Positions 44,951 through 56,200 of a stretch of DNA of 64,000 nt are shown here, piece by piece. The first letter of the stretch is position 1. Each line of letters starts with the position of its first letter. Below the pieces are notes generated by a model. That model saw only the letters and a program-made list of their open reading frames with translations, ran no database searches and was not told where the DNA came from. The stretch is from Apricaphanius iberus (taxonomy: Eukaryota > Chordata > Actinopteri > Cyprinodontiformes > Aphaniidae). The position numbers were made by a program, and so were the translations under genes. Where the stretch lies: assembly GCA_028564705.1 (NCBI GenBank), contig JAPXFQ010001502.1, positions 1 through 64,000 of the forward strand, in the 5' to 3' direction.

Positions 44951-46205
44951 GTTTTTTTTGTAAGTTCTGAACTTTCTTTGTAAAATAATTTCCCAAAGAG
45001 TTAGCTATATCATCAGGCTTAGTCAAAAAAGTATCACCTACATCTAAAAATGTTGGTACAGATTTAGCTCTCCGCCCTGTTAATTGGTTTAATGTATTCC
45101 AGATTTTATTCTTGTCAGATTTTACGTCCTCAAATTTATATTCATAATAGATTCTCTTTTTTGATCTGTTTAATTTTGTAACAAGATTTCTTAATTGCTT
45201 ATACCTTTCCCATAATGCATTATCCCCTGAGGAAATTGCTTCTGACTTTAATTTATCTCTTTCTCTCATGTATTCTTTAAGTTCAGCATCTAACCACGGA
45301 GAAGCAATATTTCTCACCGTCATTCGTCTTAATGGGGCATGCTTGTCAACAATTGGCATAAATAATTTCATGAATACCTCCAAAGCTCGATCAGGATCTA
45401 CTTCCTGTAATACTTGTGACCAGTCAATATTTCTAATATCGGTACAAAAAGTAGCCTCATTGAAAAATGTAAAAGTCCGTTTGATTATTATCTTCTGGCC
45501 TGGTTTGGGGACTTTGGTTTTTCTGCATATTCCAATTAAATTATGATCACTAAAGCCAACACAAATTGAAATTGCTTTTGAGCACAGATCTGTTGCATTA
45601 GTAAAAAGTAAATCTATGCATGTTTCCATTTTTATCCCATCTGCATTATGAAAAATTCTTGTTGGATTTGTGACCATTTGTGACAGATTGCAAATGTCAG
45701 CTATAGAATGCAGCTTATTTTTCAATGAACTATTATTTAAACTCCAGTCAATATTTAGATCACCTAGAAAATAAATCTCCTTGTTTAAATCACAGACTTT
45801 ATGCAACATATAACAAATTCGATCTAAATAGACTATTGGTGCATTAGGTGGCCGATAGCAGCAACCAACAAGAATAGATTTTAAGTGTGGTAACTGTACT
45901 TCCAACCACGGCGCTTCAACACCAATACAACCAAGGTCATACCTAATCTTTACTGGTATTTGATCCTGAACATAAAAAGCCACTCCTCCTCCATTTATAT
46001 TTCTTTCACATCTATATAATAGGTGACCATTTACATGCAAAAGAGAGTCATCTAAAGTCGCATCTAAATGCGTTTCAGATATTGCCAAAATATGCAAATT
46101 ATTTCCAAGAATCCCAGTAATATCCTGAATCTTATTTCGCAAACTACAGACATTCAAATGAGCTATTTTTAACCCTTTATTTGAGAGTATTTTATCCATC
46201 ACCAT
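44928..46205 (-). CDS. LINE ORF2, endonuclease part
   Basis: The 425 codons contain the apurinic-type endonuclease: IAHLNVCSLRNK (residues 14-25), ISETHLDATL, FLGDLNIDWSL with Asp-Asn, and GFSDHNLIGI with the Asp-His. A helical linker to the polymerase follows. The frame breaks at a run of eight T (44952-44959; A on the coding strand). The reverse-transcriptase frame continues from there, so the two are one protein of about 890 residues. Confidence 0.82.
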   Translation of the reverse strand: MVMDKILSNKGLKIAHLNVCSLRNKIQDITGILGNNLHILAISETHLDATLDDSLLHVNGHLLYRCERNINGGGVAFYVQDQIPVKIRYDLGCIGVEAPWLEVQLPHLKSILVGCCYRPPNAPIVYLDRICYMLHKVCDLNKEIYFLGDLNIDWSLNNSSLKNKLHSIADICNLSQMVTNPTRIFHNADGIKMETCIDLLFTNATDLCSKAISICVGFSDHNLIGICRKTKVPKPGQKIIIKRTFTFFNEATFCTDIRNIDWSQVLQEVDPDRALEVFMKLFMPIVDKHAPLRRMTVRNIASPWLDAELKEYMRERDKLKSEAISSGDNALWERYKQLRNLVTKLNRSKKRIYYEYKFEDVKSDKNKIWNTLNQLTGRRAKSVPTFLDVGDTFLTKPDDIANSLGNYFTKKVQNLQKKHDFNAKS

Positions 46206-46210
46206 ATTTT

Positions 46211-47258
46211 ATTTTACACAAATAATAACATCTGATTAAACACATTGAAGAGCTATCAAGTAAATTAATTAAACAAAAAAGACATACAACGCAAAAGGAC
46301 ATACATACACACACATTCACACAAATGCACCCCCATTTTGCCAACATTTATCAACGACAGCTAATAGGATGTTATGCCAACCCATACAGACCTACCATTT
46401 TACGCATAACTTCTGTGGTAACTAAATCATATATAAAGACAACCACTTAGTCCCACTTTTACCATTTAAATTGAATATAACTAAAATGAAGAAACAGAGC
46501 ATGTGCGGTGTATATTGACTTGGTTTCTCACTGTGGACAAAAAATTAAAAGATTGTTCCTTTCTTTAGTTGGTTCACTTTCACATTTCGTGAGCGAGATA
46601 TTGTAGCTCCTTCTCTGTGGTGGTGCTGCACCAACAAGGACTGGACACAGGAAGCTTTCCTTTTTGGTGAAATTTAAACAAATATGTAGTGGCATCCTAC
46701 TGTAGCAGTTTGAGGATTGCTGTCTTGTCTGTGGCCAATGTGCCAGACAAAAATACTTTGCAGCAAAAGGCTCAGGTTGAGCAGAGAACGAGGCAGGGTT
46801 GTTATTGGGTGGTCGTTTTGGTTTTGCTTGTGGGGTGACTATAGCTCAGGGTTTAAGAGTTTGTCTTGTAATCACATATGTCGTGATTACATATGTGATG
46901 GTCAGTTACATATGGACCGGTGGTCAGTGTGCCCCAGGCAATAATTTTGTGCGCCTCGTTAGTTTTGTGTCATGGCTCTTTAGTAAATAAAGTTATGATT
47001 AAATCTATGGTTTTTCGCCCTTCACACATTACACCAGATTTGATTAATATTCCATATATCAATCATGATTATGAATTCAACATATTAGCACTGAAACAGT
47101 CTGCCATCTTGTAAACTTTGCAAAAATCCTTTTTAAAGAAACATTTTCAACATTTAAAGCAACTACTTTACATTTTTTGGACTTTTCCTTATTTTCGCAA
47201 TGTTAATGTTGAACTTATAAATAATTTTTTGAATGAAACTTTTTTGTTGCAGGAAAAC
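46211..47258. other. Upstream flank of the Ig receptor gene
   Basis: No supported frame except a SINE head. An acceptor TTTTTTGTTGCAG at 47240-47252 implies an unseen upstream non-coding exon for the Ig gene. Confidence 0.35.
46837..46878 (+). repeat. Truncated head of the tRNA-derived SINE
   Basis: TATAGCTCAGGGTTTAAGAG followed by TTTGTCTTGTAATC matches the A-box half of the SINE at 54.1 kb (GTGGCTCAGGTGTAG ... TTGCCTTGTAATGG). The B-box is not seen. Confidence 0.4.
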
Positions 47259-50200
47259 ATGATCTGTGGGATAATCATCGTCATCTTCATCTTTGGTCTC
47301 TGTGGTCAGTTGTTATGCTCAGATATATTTGTTTTTCTTTCATTGTACGTTTTTTTTTTATCAGTTCAGAATTAACCCATGAAAACTGTGATTGATTTTA
47401 AGTTTTTCTCCTTCTTAAGGGGCGTGTGTCATTAAGGGCCCTGTGGTCTACAGATCCAAAGAAAACAAAACCATCACCATCAGATGGAGCACTCAGATGG
47501 AAACTGATTTCGCTCTCATCAACATGATGTGTGAATTTCGCTCTGACTCTATTAAGATTGTATGCGAAACAATAGGAGGCACTTGGTCAGTACCAGATGA
47601 GCAATTTGCAGGACGGATCCATTTTGACAAAGACGCTCCCAGAGAATCAGAGATCAGACTCCATCTGACCAGAGTCCAAAGAGACGACTCTGGCAATTAC
47701 AGCTGCTTCTTGAATGCTAATTTTGACAATGATACAGGGAAGTGGAGACTTCAAATGACAGGTAAAAAGACATAAAAAATAAAAAAAATTGTTTTCTTTC
47801 AAACCAGGAATAAAATTACACTGTATTGTTTTTTTTGTTTGTTTTTTTTCCACAGAACACTTTATTCTGAATGTTACGACTGGAGAAAACGACAATCCAC
47901 CAAGTAACAGACCTTGTACTCCATGTAAGTCAGTGGATTTTAAACTTAAAGGCAAAACTTAGCAGTGAAATTAATGTCACGATGTTCTCAAATGACACTC
48001 ACCAGAGCTACTATGAATGTTGTCAATGCTTAGGTTAGAATGATCTTACAGTGCACCACAAGTGACAGCGACAGGCGAAACTCGTCGCCACCCAGGTGAA
48101 AATGAACACACGGGACGCGATAAACAGCAGCGATTGAGGCATCGCGCCCCGGATCACTTGTCTCCAAGAAATCCTATTGGTTATTAAATTCGCGGCAATT
48201 CTGACATTTTTAAAAGTGATCCGTGACAGACAAAGCATCAAAGATTAAGATTAAGAATATTTAGCTGGAATTGACAGAAATTTTGCTGTTCACGTTACTT
48301 AAGGAAAGAAAAAGGCAACTTTGGGTTCATCCAATATTAGAAACAAGGAAACATCATGGAGAATATCATCACTTGATGATGGACCTCAAGGATGATAATC
48401 ATAAAATATAGGAACATCGGAAACAGCTAAAATGATCTGTTCTTCCATGTCGAAGCGGTTGCAATTTGAAGTAGCATGCTCTCAGCTTATTGGTAAGTCA
48501 ATGAAACATTCGCTGATTGGTTGTGGCGACAGCGACAAAAGTTGAACATTTTTCTACTTTCTTTTGTCGCGTCGCAAACCCGCCTGTGCACGTCTACGAG
48601 AACGAGCGTGGAATCTCACGGGCACGAATGTCGCCTGTCGCTTGGCTGGAGGAGGGCAGGCGATTTTTGCCTCATCGCGCAAGTTCCATAGAAAATGAAT
48701 GGAGAAGGAGCCTAATGGGCTCCCCGTGTGTCGAGCCCATTAGGCAGAACTCCTGCAATATGTCTCTTCTGGATCAGTTCCAAGTACAAAACCCAAGACA
48801 ATACTTGTTTGGTTCCTGAAATAGCCTGGAAAGCGACGCTATCGAGCTGCAATGGAGAGACACGCAAACTGTGAAGGTCCTGTAGAATTACCCGGAATTT
48901 TCGAAAGTGGAAGCATCCTACTTAAAACCCTTTTACTTTGTTTTAATATACTAATAAAGCTTTAATATTTTTCTTGCAGAATAGGTAGAAAGAAAATAAT
49001 TCATGTTAAAATGATCATGCATTTCTTAATGGGGAAAAAAACAGTAAAAAAAAAAAACTTACCCGTTTTAACCGTTTACCGTTTTAATTTGGATACCACT
49101 GCTGCCATCATTCCAGTCAATGCTTTGCATTGTTAGTCAGTCAGACCTCTTGGCAGGAGAAATAAAAGAAGCAGTTGTAATCCCATCCAAACAACGAAAC
49201 ATATATCAGAGATACCAGCTGATCACCTAAACACCCACGTTTTTCGCTCAGTCCTGATTGTTACCAATTTTCTGATCACCCTGGCAAATGTGATGTAAGT
49301 GATGGGGGTGTACGCAAAGCTGAATCAGTTGGTTTATTTGATATATTTTTTAGCTTTTTTCCTTAAATATTTCACAATTCTCGTAATGGAAATCAACTCC
49401 AGGTTTTTTTTAATAATAATTTCAAAGTTGATGAGAGGAAATAAACCTGGCCGTTTGTTGTAAAGAAATAATAAACTCACAGAAAAGAAAAGAAAAGATC
49501 GTTACAAAATGGGGGGAGACCAACCGCGGGAGTTGTACGGTGATGTAATGGTTTCACTTTTAGAAGAGAGGGAAATATTATACACGCATAAAGCGAGTGG
49601 GCGGCAAGTAGAAGTGTAGGGGAACAAAATGCCACTTCAATTGGACTCTTACTCATTTTTGACAACTACTCTCAAGTTTTGTGACCATAATTGCTGTCCC
49701 CATAAACCACAATAACAAATTTCAGCAGAGAAAATATCCAAGAGAGATGAAGATGTTAATATCATCAGGTTGAGAGGTGGAGTATTTCCCTTCGTAAGAA
49801 ACTTTTTATTTAACACTTTAAAATAAGGGGTCCTAAAATTTGCTTACCTGCTCAGTGGCATCTCTAGCATGACAACTTAGGTGTGGCACAGCAACTTTAC
49901 ACATTATTGCAGCAGCTAATTATTCTGTGATGCATACAATGTTACTCTGATCAATAGTACAGATTGCCATTTTAATGTCTTATGACCTACATCAAATAGC
50001 AAATTAAGAGGTTGTTTTTTTTTTTTTACTTCGGGGGTGGGGGGGGCACAAACATGTTAACTAATGGTAAATTACTGATGAGGTAATGATATTGTTTATC
50101 ATTAAGAGTTTTTACTGTAGTCCTGCAGAACTAGTATTGAAGAAGAGAAGTATTTTCTGCAAATAGGAAACAGAAAATTAGGTATCTAGTAATTTAATGA

Positions 50201-53200
50201 CTTAACCATTAACTAATAATTCTGGAATCATTAGCTAATGGATCCGATGTAAGGTGGATGTGAAGCTTAGGTAAGCATTAATAAATCAGTGACTAATTAG
50301 GTGTCTTGTCATTATATCACTGATCTACCATTAAGTAACTGTTGGGGAATCATTACCTAATAAATTTGATGTGGGGTGGTTGTGAAGGTTAGCTAATTGT
50401 TCCTCAGTAGGTAAAGGAATTGGTAAGCAAATTCTGGGATCCTTATTAAAAAGTGTAACCACTTTTTATTTAATTAAAATCCTATCAATGTTGCAGGGTT
50501 TTTCCTTCGTTCAGATTTGCGGGGCGGCCGCCTCCAGCTAATTTACTCACCGCCCCAGCCTGATATCGCTCTATATGGATGTTATTTTAACTGCAGTTGC
50601 AGCGTTGTGCCACTATGGGGGCGCTCTATCAGCACCGGTGTGCTGGTGGAAGCGCAGAAAAAGAAGATAAAAAAGTTTTCCAAAGAGTTTTAAAAATGAG
50701 GTTTTCCCGCTAGTTGGTGCTATTGGTGTCATGATTTCCCCCCCCCCCCCCGGCTCTTCAACCAGATACATTTTTTGTTTTCTGCATCCAAACATGTCGT
50801 GTTTATTTTTTTTAAACATCCTCCATCTCAGAGTAACATTAATGGGTTTTAGTGTTACATATATGACCTGGGAAAATCAGCCACTACTTTAAAAAAGTAA
50901 CATGGCGAAGATAGTCAGGAATCCAGGTGAAACAGTGCAGACAAATTAGCATAACAAGCAGATAAAAGGTAATCATGGTTGTGACAAGATGTGAAAAGTG
51001 CAGGCAGGGACTGGTGAGGGTCAGAATGCAGGACAGGACACTTTTTATGACGAGTTTGTCTCCACCAAACCTGAAGCCTGGTTCATAACAGCCATGGAGC
51101 GCCTTGAAGTGATTGGTGTCTGACCAAATTATGGTGCGAGCCGCGAGCGATCTAGTCATTTGCGAAACTGAAGGTATTTTTTTCTAAATAAAGTACTGCA
51201 GATTACAAACGCAATCATATTTATGGAGCTAAACAGATTATAGAGATAATATTGAGAGCTTTCCTCCTGTCTAATTCCCTGGAGAACAGGAGGAGAAAAT
51301 GTATTTATTAAATGAGATATATCATGCTTTTAAATCCTTCCTTTTCACATGTAAATCATTCACTTGTGGTCTATGTAAAGTAGAACCACAGTGGTTTGGT
51401 CTGAATTCCATGTTATTGTAGCCCTACAGACCCTCCTTTACACCGTTCTGAGGAGCATATTTAGAGCAACTCATTTTGGTGCAGTCCCTTTAAATGTAAG
51501 CGAAATATTTTATCCCCCGCCCCCTCCAGGTTACAGAGCGTTCCGCTCCACCCCGTTCGGACATCTTTGTAGTCTGATAGCAGCGATACGATTACTACCG
51601 GCAGATAAACTTTTATTGCGAAGATGTCGTAGCTAAATTCCTGTTCATCATGTGTACCCCATGACAAAAACCGGCAAAAAAAGCCCAATCATTTTATTCA
51701 AAGCATGCAGTACAGTTATATCCTCAGCTAAAAAATAGCACACATCGCTAACAGAAGCAGAATGTACAATGCTACAACTATCAAAACAATCGCCCGTACG
51801 ACATATCAACACACAACTTTCATGTCTAAAATAAAGTTTACTGTCATTTGAGTGTTATTTGAAGCTCACCACTTTGCTTTGTCCGTCGTTTCCGTGGAGA
51901 GAAGGAACTGACCCCTCAATCAGACGAAGTCTTTCGGCAAATCCCTCCTGATACAGACCGAGGTTGCTGAAGCACTCTTCGTCAAAGTGCTTCGCGCCAA
52001 CGAGGAGAACTTTCCCCACGAATGTCGGTATATTTCCACTAAAAATATAATTTAACCAGGCACTTCTCAGAGGCTCTGATGCTGGGGGTCGATATAGGGA
52101 TTTTTGTGGGTTAATACACCCAATAACTGAACATATTGACTTTCTTTCTTGTAACTTCGACATGACTGACCTTGGACTACAAAATCGCTGTGGGGGAGAA
52201 AAAATGGCAGCTTCACGAAATTGGGAACCCAGAAGTCCATTACCTTATTTGGCAGTTCAACAACAAATGCTGTGACGTAATAGACGAGAAAACGTAACAG
52301 CGAATAGAGAAAACTAAACAGACTGAAAATTATGACCAAAAAAGAATGTAAAGATATAAACGCAGCACCAGAAGAGAATAAATGTAAGTTGTCTGCACTC
52401 CTAAACACCCAAAGTACACATTTACATGCATTTAAGGGCTAAAAAAGTGGATTTTCCATGATATGTCTCCTTTAAATGTGAAGGGTCGATAAACAAATAT
52501 GTGTATTTAACAATAAATACTCCTCTCTACTACTGCGCACACTGTCATTTTTTTCTTTCTGTGCAGATGCTACTTTCAAAATGTTTACAGACTCCTTTCT
52601 GCTCCAAATACATTCTGCAATGTTGCAGTTACCGTTTCAAGATGGAAAAAATACATAATCTAAATGTCATGGGTCTGTTGGAAGTTTTTTTTTACTTTGG
52701 ATGGGTGAAAAATAACATAATATTTTTGGTTGACTCCCACTTTCTATTGTGTGTAGAGAGTATGTCTCAAAATCTCTCCATCTTTGCGTTGAATGCAGAT
52801 TATTCTCACTATCTCAGCATCCAGCGCTCCCAGAGAGAGATTTGAATTGTGCACCTGAAACAGGAGATTAGCTGCAGGAACTCGTTCTATTGCAGGACTC
52901 TGATCTGTAAATTAAGTTGAAGTTTCTCTGCACAGAACGGACAAAAAAAGCAAACTTTGCAAAGGGAACGCATTTTATCGTTGCGCATATTCTTCTGGTG
53001 GGGACACGTATAAATTTTCCATCCTTGTGCTACTGTATATGTGGATTTTTAATGTCTGTCATTTGAGAAACAAATCACGTAATCCTTTGGCTTTCAACTG
53101 TTATTAATTCAATAAAGATGCAATTTACAACACCTGTTTATACCTTCAGTGCTTACTGTGATGAAACATGGAACAGAATAATAATAGGCTATGAATAGTT

Positions 53201-56200
53201 AATAATAATTACAGTTAATAATAATAGTTAATGTGTGGCTGCTAGATGTGTGGATAAATCCCTACAACAATTTAATTTAATTTAATTACATTAAAGCTTT
53301 TTCTTTGTGCAGATGGCGAACGCCCTCCAAGAGGACCAGACCAAACCATTAGACTGGGGATATGCTTATCAGTCGGTGGAATAGGTTTAGCTCTTATAGT
53401 TTTTTACATTTTTTACTCAGCTCGAGCTCGAAGGTAACTGACGACTGACATATCTCCACAAACTACATAAAGTTTGCTTACTGTTACTCAGCCTTAATCA
53501 GAGCAGTTTACACTTGTTTATTGATCTGAATCTTTGATTAAGGTTTGAAGGATTGAATGTGCATCAACCCTACTCAAAACAGTTAAAGACATTTCAGTCA
53601 GTCATGGAAAATGATTGATAACTTATCTGATTGTGAGCGAATGTGTGGAAATTTGGAAACCTTCTGCATCAGACCACAATCAGAGAAGTGGGTGTTTCTG
53701 CAACGTGTGCTTTTACACCCCTACCAGTCATATGGATTCATATGTTACTACAGTTCTTGGTAATAGTTTTTGATGTGTTTTTATGATGTGGTGGAAACAG
53801 TGTTATACCTTCTGTCTAAAATCTTTTTCACACTGAATAACATTTGTATAGCGCTTTACTCAGTCGCTACAGACCCCAAAGTGCTTTACACTACATTCTG
53901 TCATCCACCCATTCACACACATTCACACACTGATGATGGCAACTACGTTGTAGCCACAGCTGCCCTGGGGCGCACTGACAGAGGCGAGGCTGCCAGACAC
54001 TGGCGTCACCGGGCCCTCTGACCACCACTAGTAGGCAGCGGGTGAAGTATCTTGCCCAAGGACCATCAGTCTCAGTCGTTAGCCAGGGCTTGAACTGGCA
54101 ACCTTTACCATTACAAGGCAAACACCCTACACCTGAGCCACAGCCGCCCACATGTTATCTGTCGTAGAAAAAAAAAGAAAAAAAACATGAATTCTATGGT
54201 TTATCTGTTGGTGATAAGCTCCAAGTCAATGAGCTTGGAAGGCCTCTTTGTTAGTTAAAGCTTCTTGAAAGTCAAATTCAAGTTAACATTTGAACATTAC
54301 CCACAGTTAGAAGAAGCATGCTGGTGCATTTTAAAGATTACTTTGAATCTTGAATTAGGCTTTCTGAAGGGTGACTAGGAGAAATACCGAAGCCTCGGTG
54401 CCTTGACATATCTAACTTGTTAAAAAATCAGTAGACACTCTGATGAAAGGGTAAAATATAAATTAAATCATTTCCATTGTGGCCACTTTGTGAAGGGTTA
54501 GTTTTTCTAGATTTTCAAGTTATTTTGTTAAATTTAAATTAATTTTATTTTTATTTGTTTTTAATTATTTTTTTTTATCCACTGATGGTGGAGGTACTGA
54601 CTAAATTCAGCCCACTGGTGGAATTTTCTGCTCTGTGTTGTGGAGTTAAATTTTTCGTTAATGTTTAACAGCTAGCTTAGCTACCTATTATCAAACCACA
54701 GTGGCAAAGCTGATACTAGTATGTAACTTGAAAAGCTATCACTCAGCATTATTTGATGTCAGCATTAATTTACTGTTTTGATTTACACATTTGTAAGTTT
54801 TTTTGTTTTTGTTTTTTTTGTTTTTTTTTTAAGCTCAAAAAATGTGTTTGTCTTCACCAAAAAAAAAAGCAGGCAGCTAGCTAGTGAAATTCTAACTTAG
54901 CAGTTAGCAGCTAAATGAACACAAATCAACAAAAGTACCAAGTAGTAATGTTATTCTGATGCTGGAAGATTTTAATTCCTTTTTTGTTGCTTTTTTTTAA
55001 TCTTAACTAATTGTTAGTGGAATTTTGTGTCATTTTGTGAATGAAAATACTGATCATATTGGTGCTGATCATATTGGTGCTCTTGTTTTCCATGCAGTGT
55101 GGTGTTTACATGCTAAACCATGGATTACAGGATTAGACTGTGTAACCTTAAAAAAGTGTCTCTCAGAACCTTCTTTGAAACAGACACAGTGCACTAAGAT
55201 GAACATCTGAAAAACAAAGTAACATTTTCAAGTAATTATGATCATTTTTTAAACTATTGGGCTGCAGGGAAAAGTTCATAAAGACTTTGTTCAGTGAAGG
55301 TGATGGATGCTGAGTAACTCCATAGGTGGGTTTCTTATTACTTCCTCTTGTGAGTGATTTATAACTGAATGACTCCAGGAGGTGATGTAATACCAAACAC
55401 ACTATTAGTCTTTTTACAGCACATGAAGTACTATTTATTGACTCTACTAACCCAAAAATAATATTCTTTCTCTAAATGGTTTTTTATTTCCTTCTATGTG
55501 AAAGGTTATTGTTTTGTTTTTTTTACTTGTACTTGTACTTAAAATTGTAAAATATTTGTTATATCAAGAAAAAGCTTATTTTTAAAAAAACTTTACGAAT
55601 GTAATAAATAGTCAAATGTTATCAAGACTTAAGTCTCATTGGTCTAAAACTCTGATCTGATCATGCAAGGCTTTTTCTTTCAAAAAGTCTCTAATCTTTT
55701 TAGCTGGGGCAAAAGTGTCCGATTGAAAAGATATGTGACCTCTCTTTCACCTTTTTAACTAATCTACAATGCACTTCATCCTGTCCCAAGCTCATTTGCT
55801 GTACTTTAGTTTGTTGGGGTGACGACAGAAAGAAGGGCTCACCCAGGGCGAAAGGAACTGCCACCATCATGTAGGGTTTCAGTAATGGAGCTCTGTGTCA
55901 GGATTTCGTATTGATCAGAATTTTTACTGACAATTACATAAAATACCAAAAGGTTTAAATGTGACATCCCACCATAAAAACAAAGTAAGTTGTCCCCTGG
56001 TTGATCAGTTAAAGCTTCTTAAAAGTCAAAATTCAATTTAAAATTCTTTCTTTCTTAATTCTTAAATATCATATTATGCGAGTGAGGAGACATGAGTGTT
56101 CAGCAATTTTTTCTCAGATCAATGCAGGCAGAAACGGGCACAACATGTTGCTTACCAAATGGAAAGAGACAAGTACCAGTATCTAAAAAAAAGTTAAGGT

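Larger units (their letters stand above)
43020..46210 (-). mobile_element. CR1/L2-clade LINE retrotransposon
   Basis: A - strand element has endonuclease and reverse-transcriptase frames. Its 3' UTR ends in the phrase GACCCCAGGAAGAATAGCTG (- strand), a common tail of fish LINEs, followed by T-rich (+ strand) sequence at 43020-43050. A CA microsatellite lies at 43163-43200. The 5' limit is unclear. Confidence 0.78.

Noticed and set aside
52556..52650. Alternative exon for the Ig gene after TTTCTGTGCAG
   Set aside because: The phase-1 reading stops after about 30 codons and has no membrane helix, while the exon at 53313 gives a clean one.
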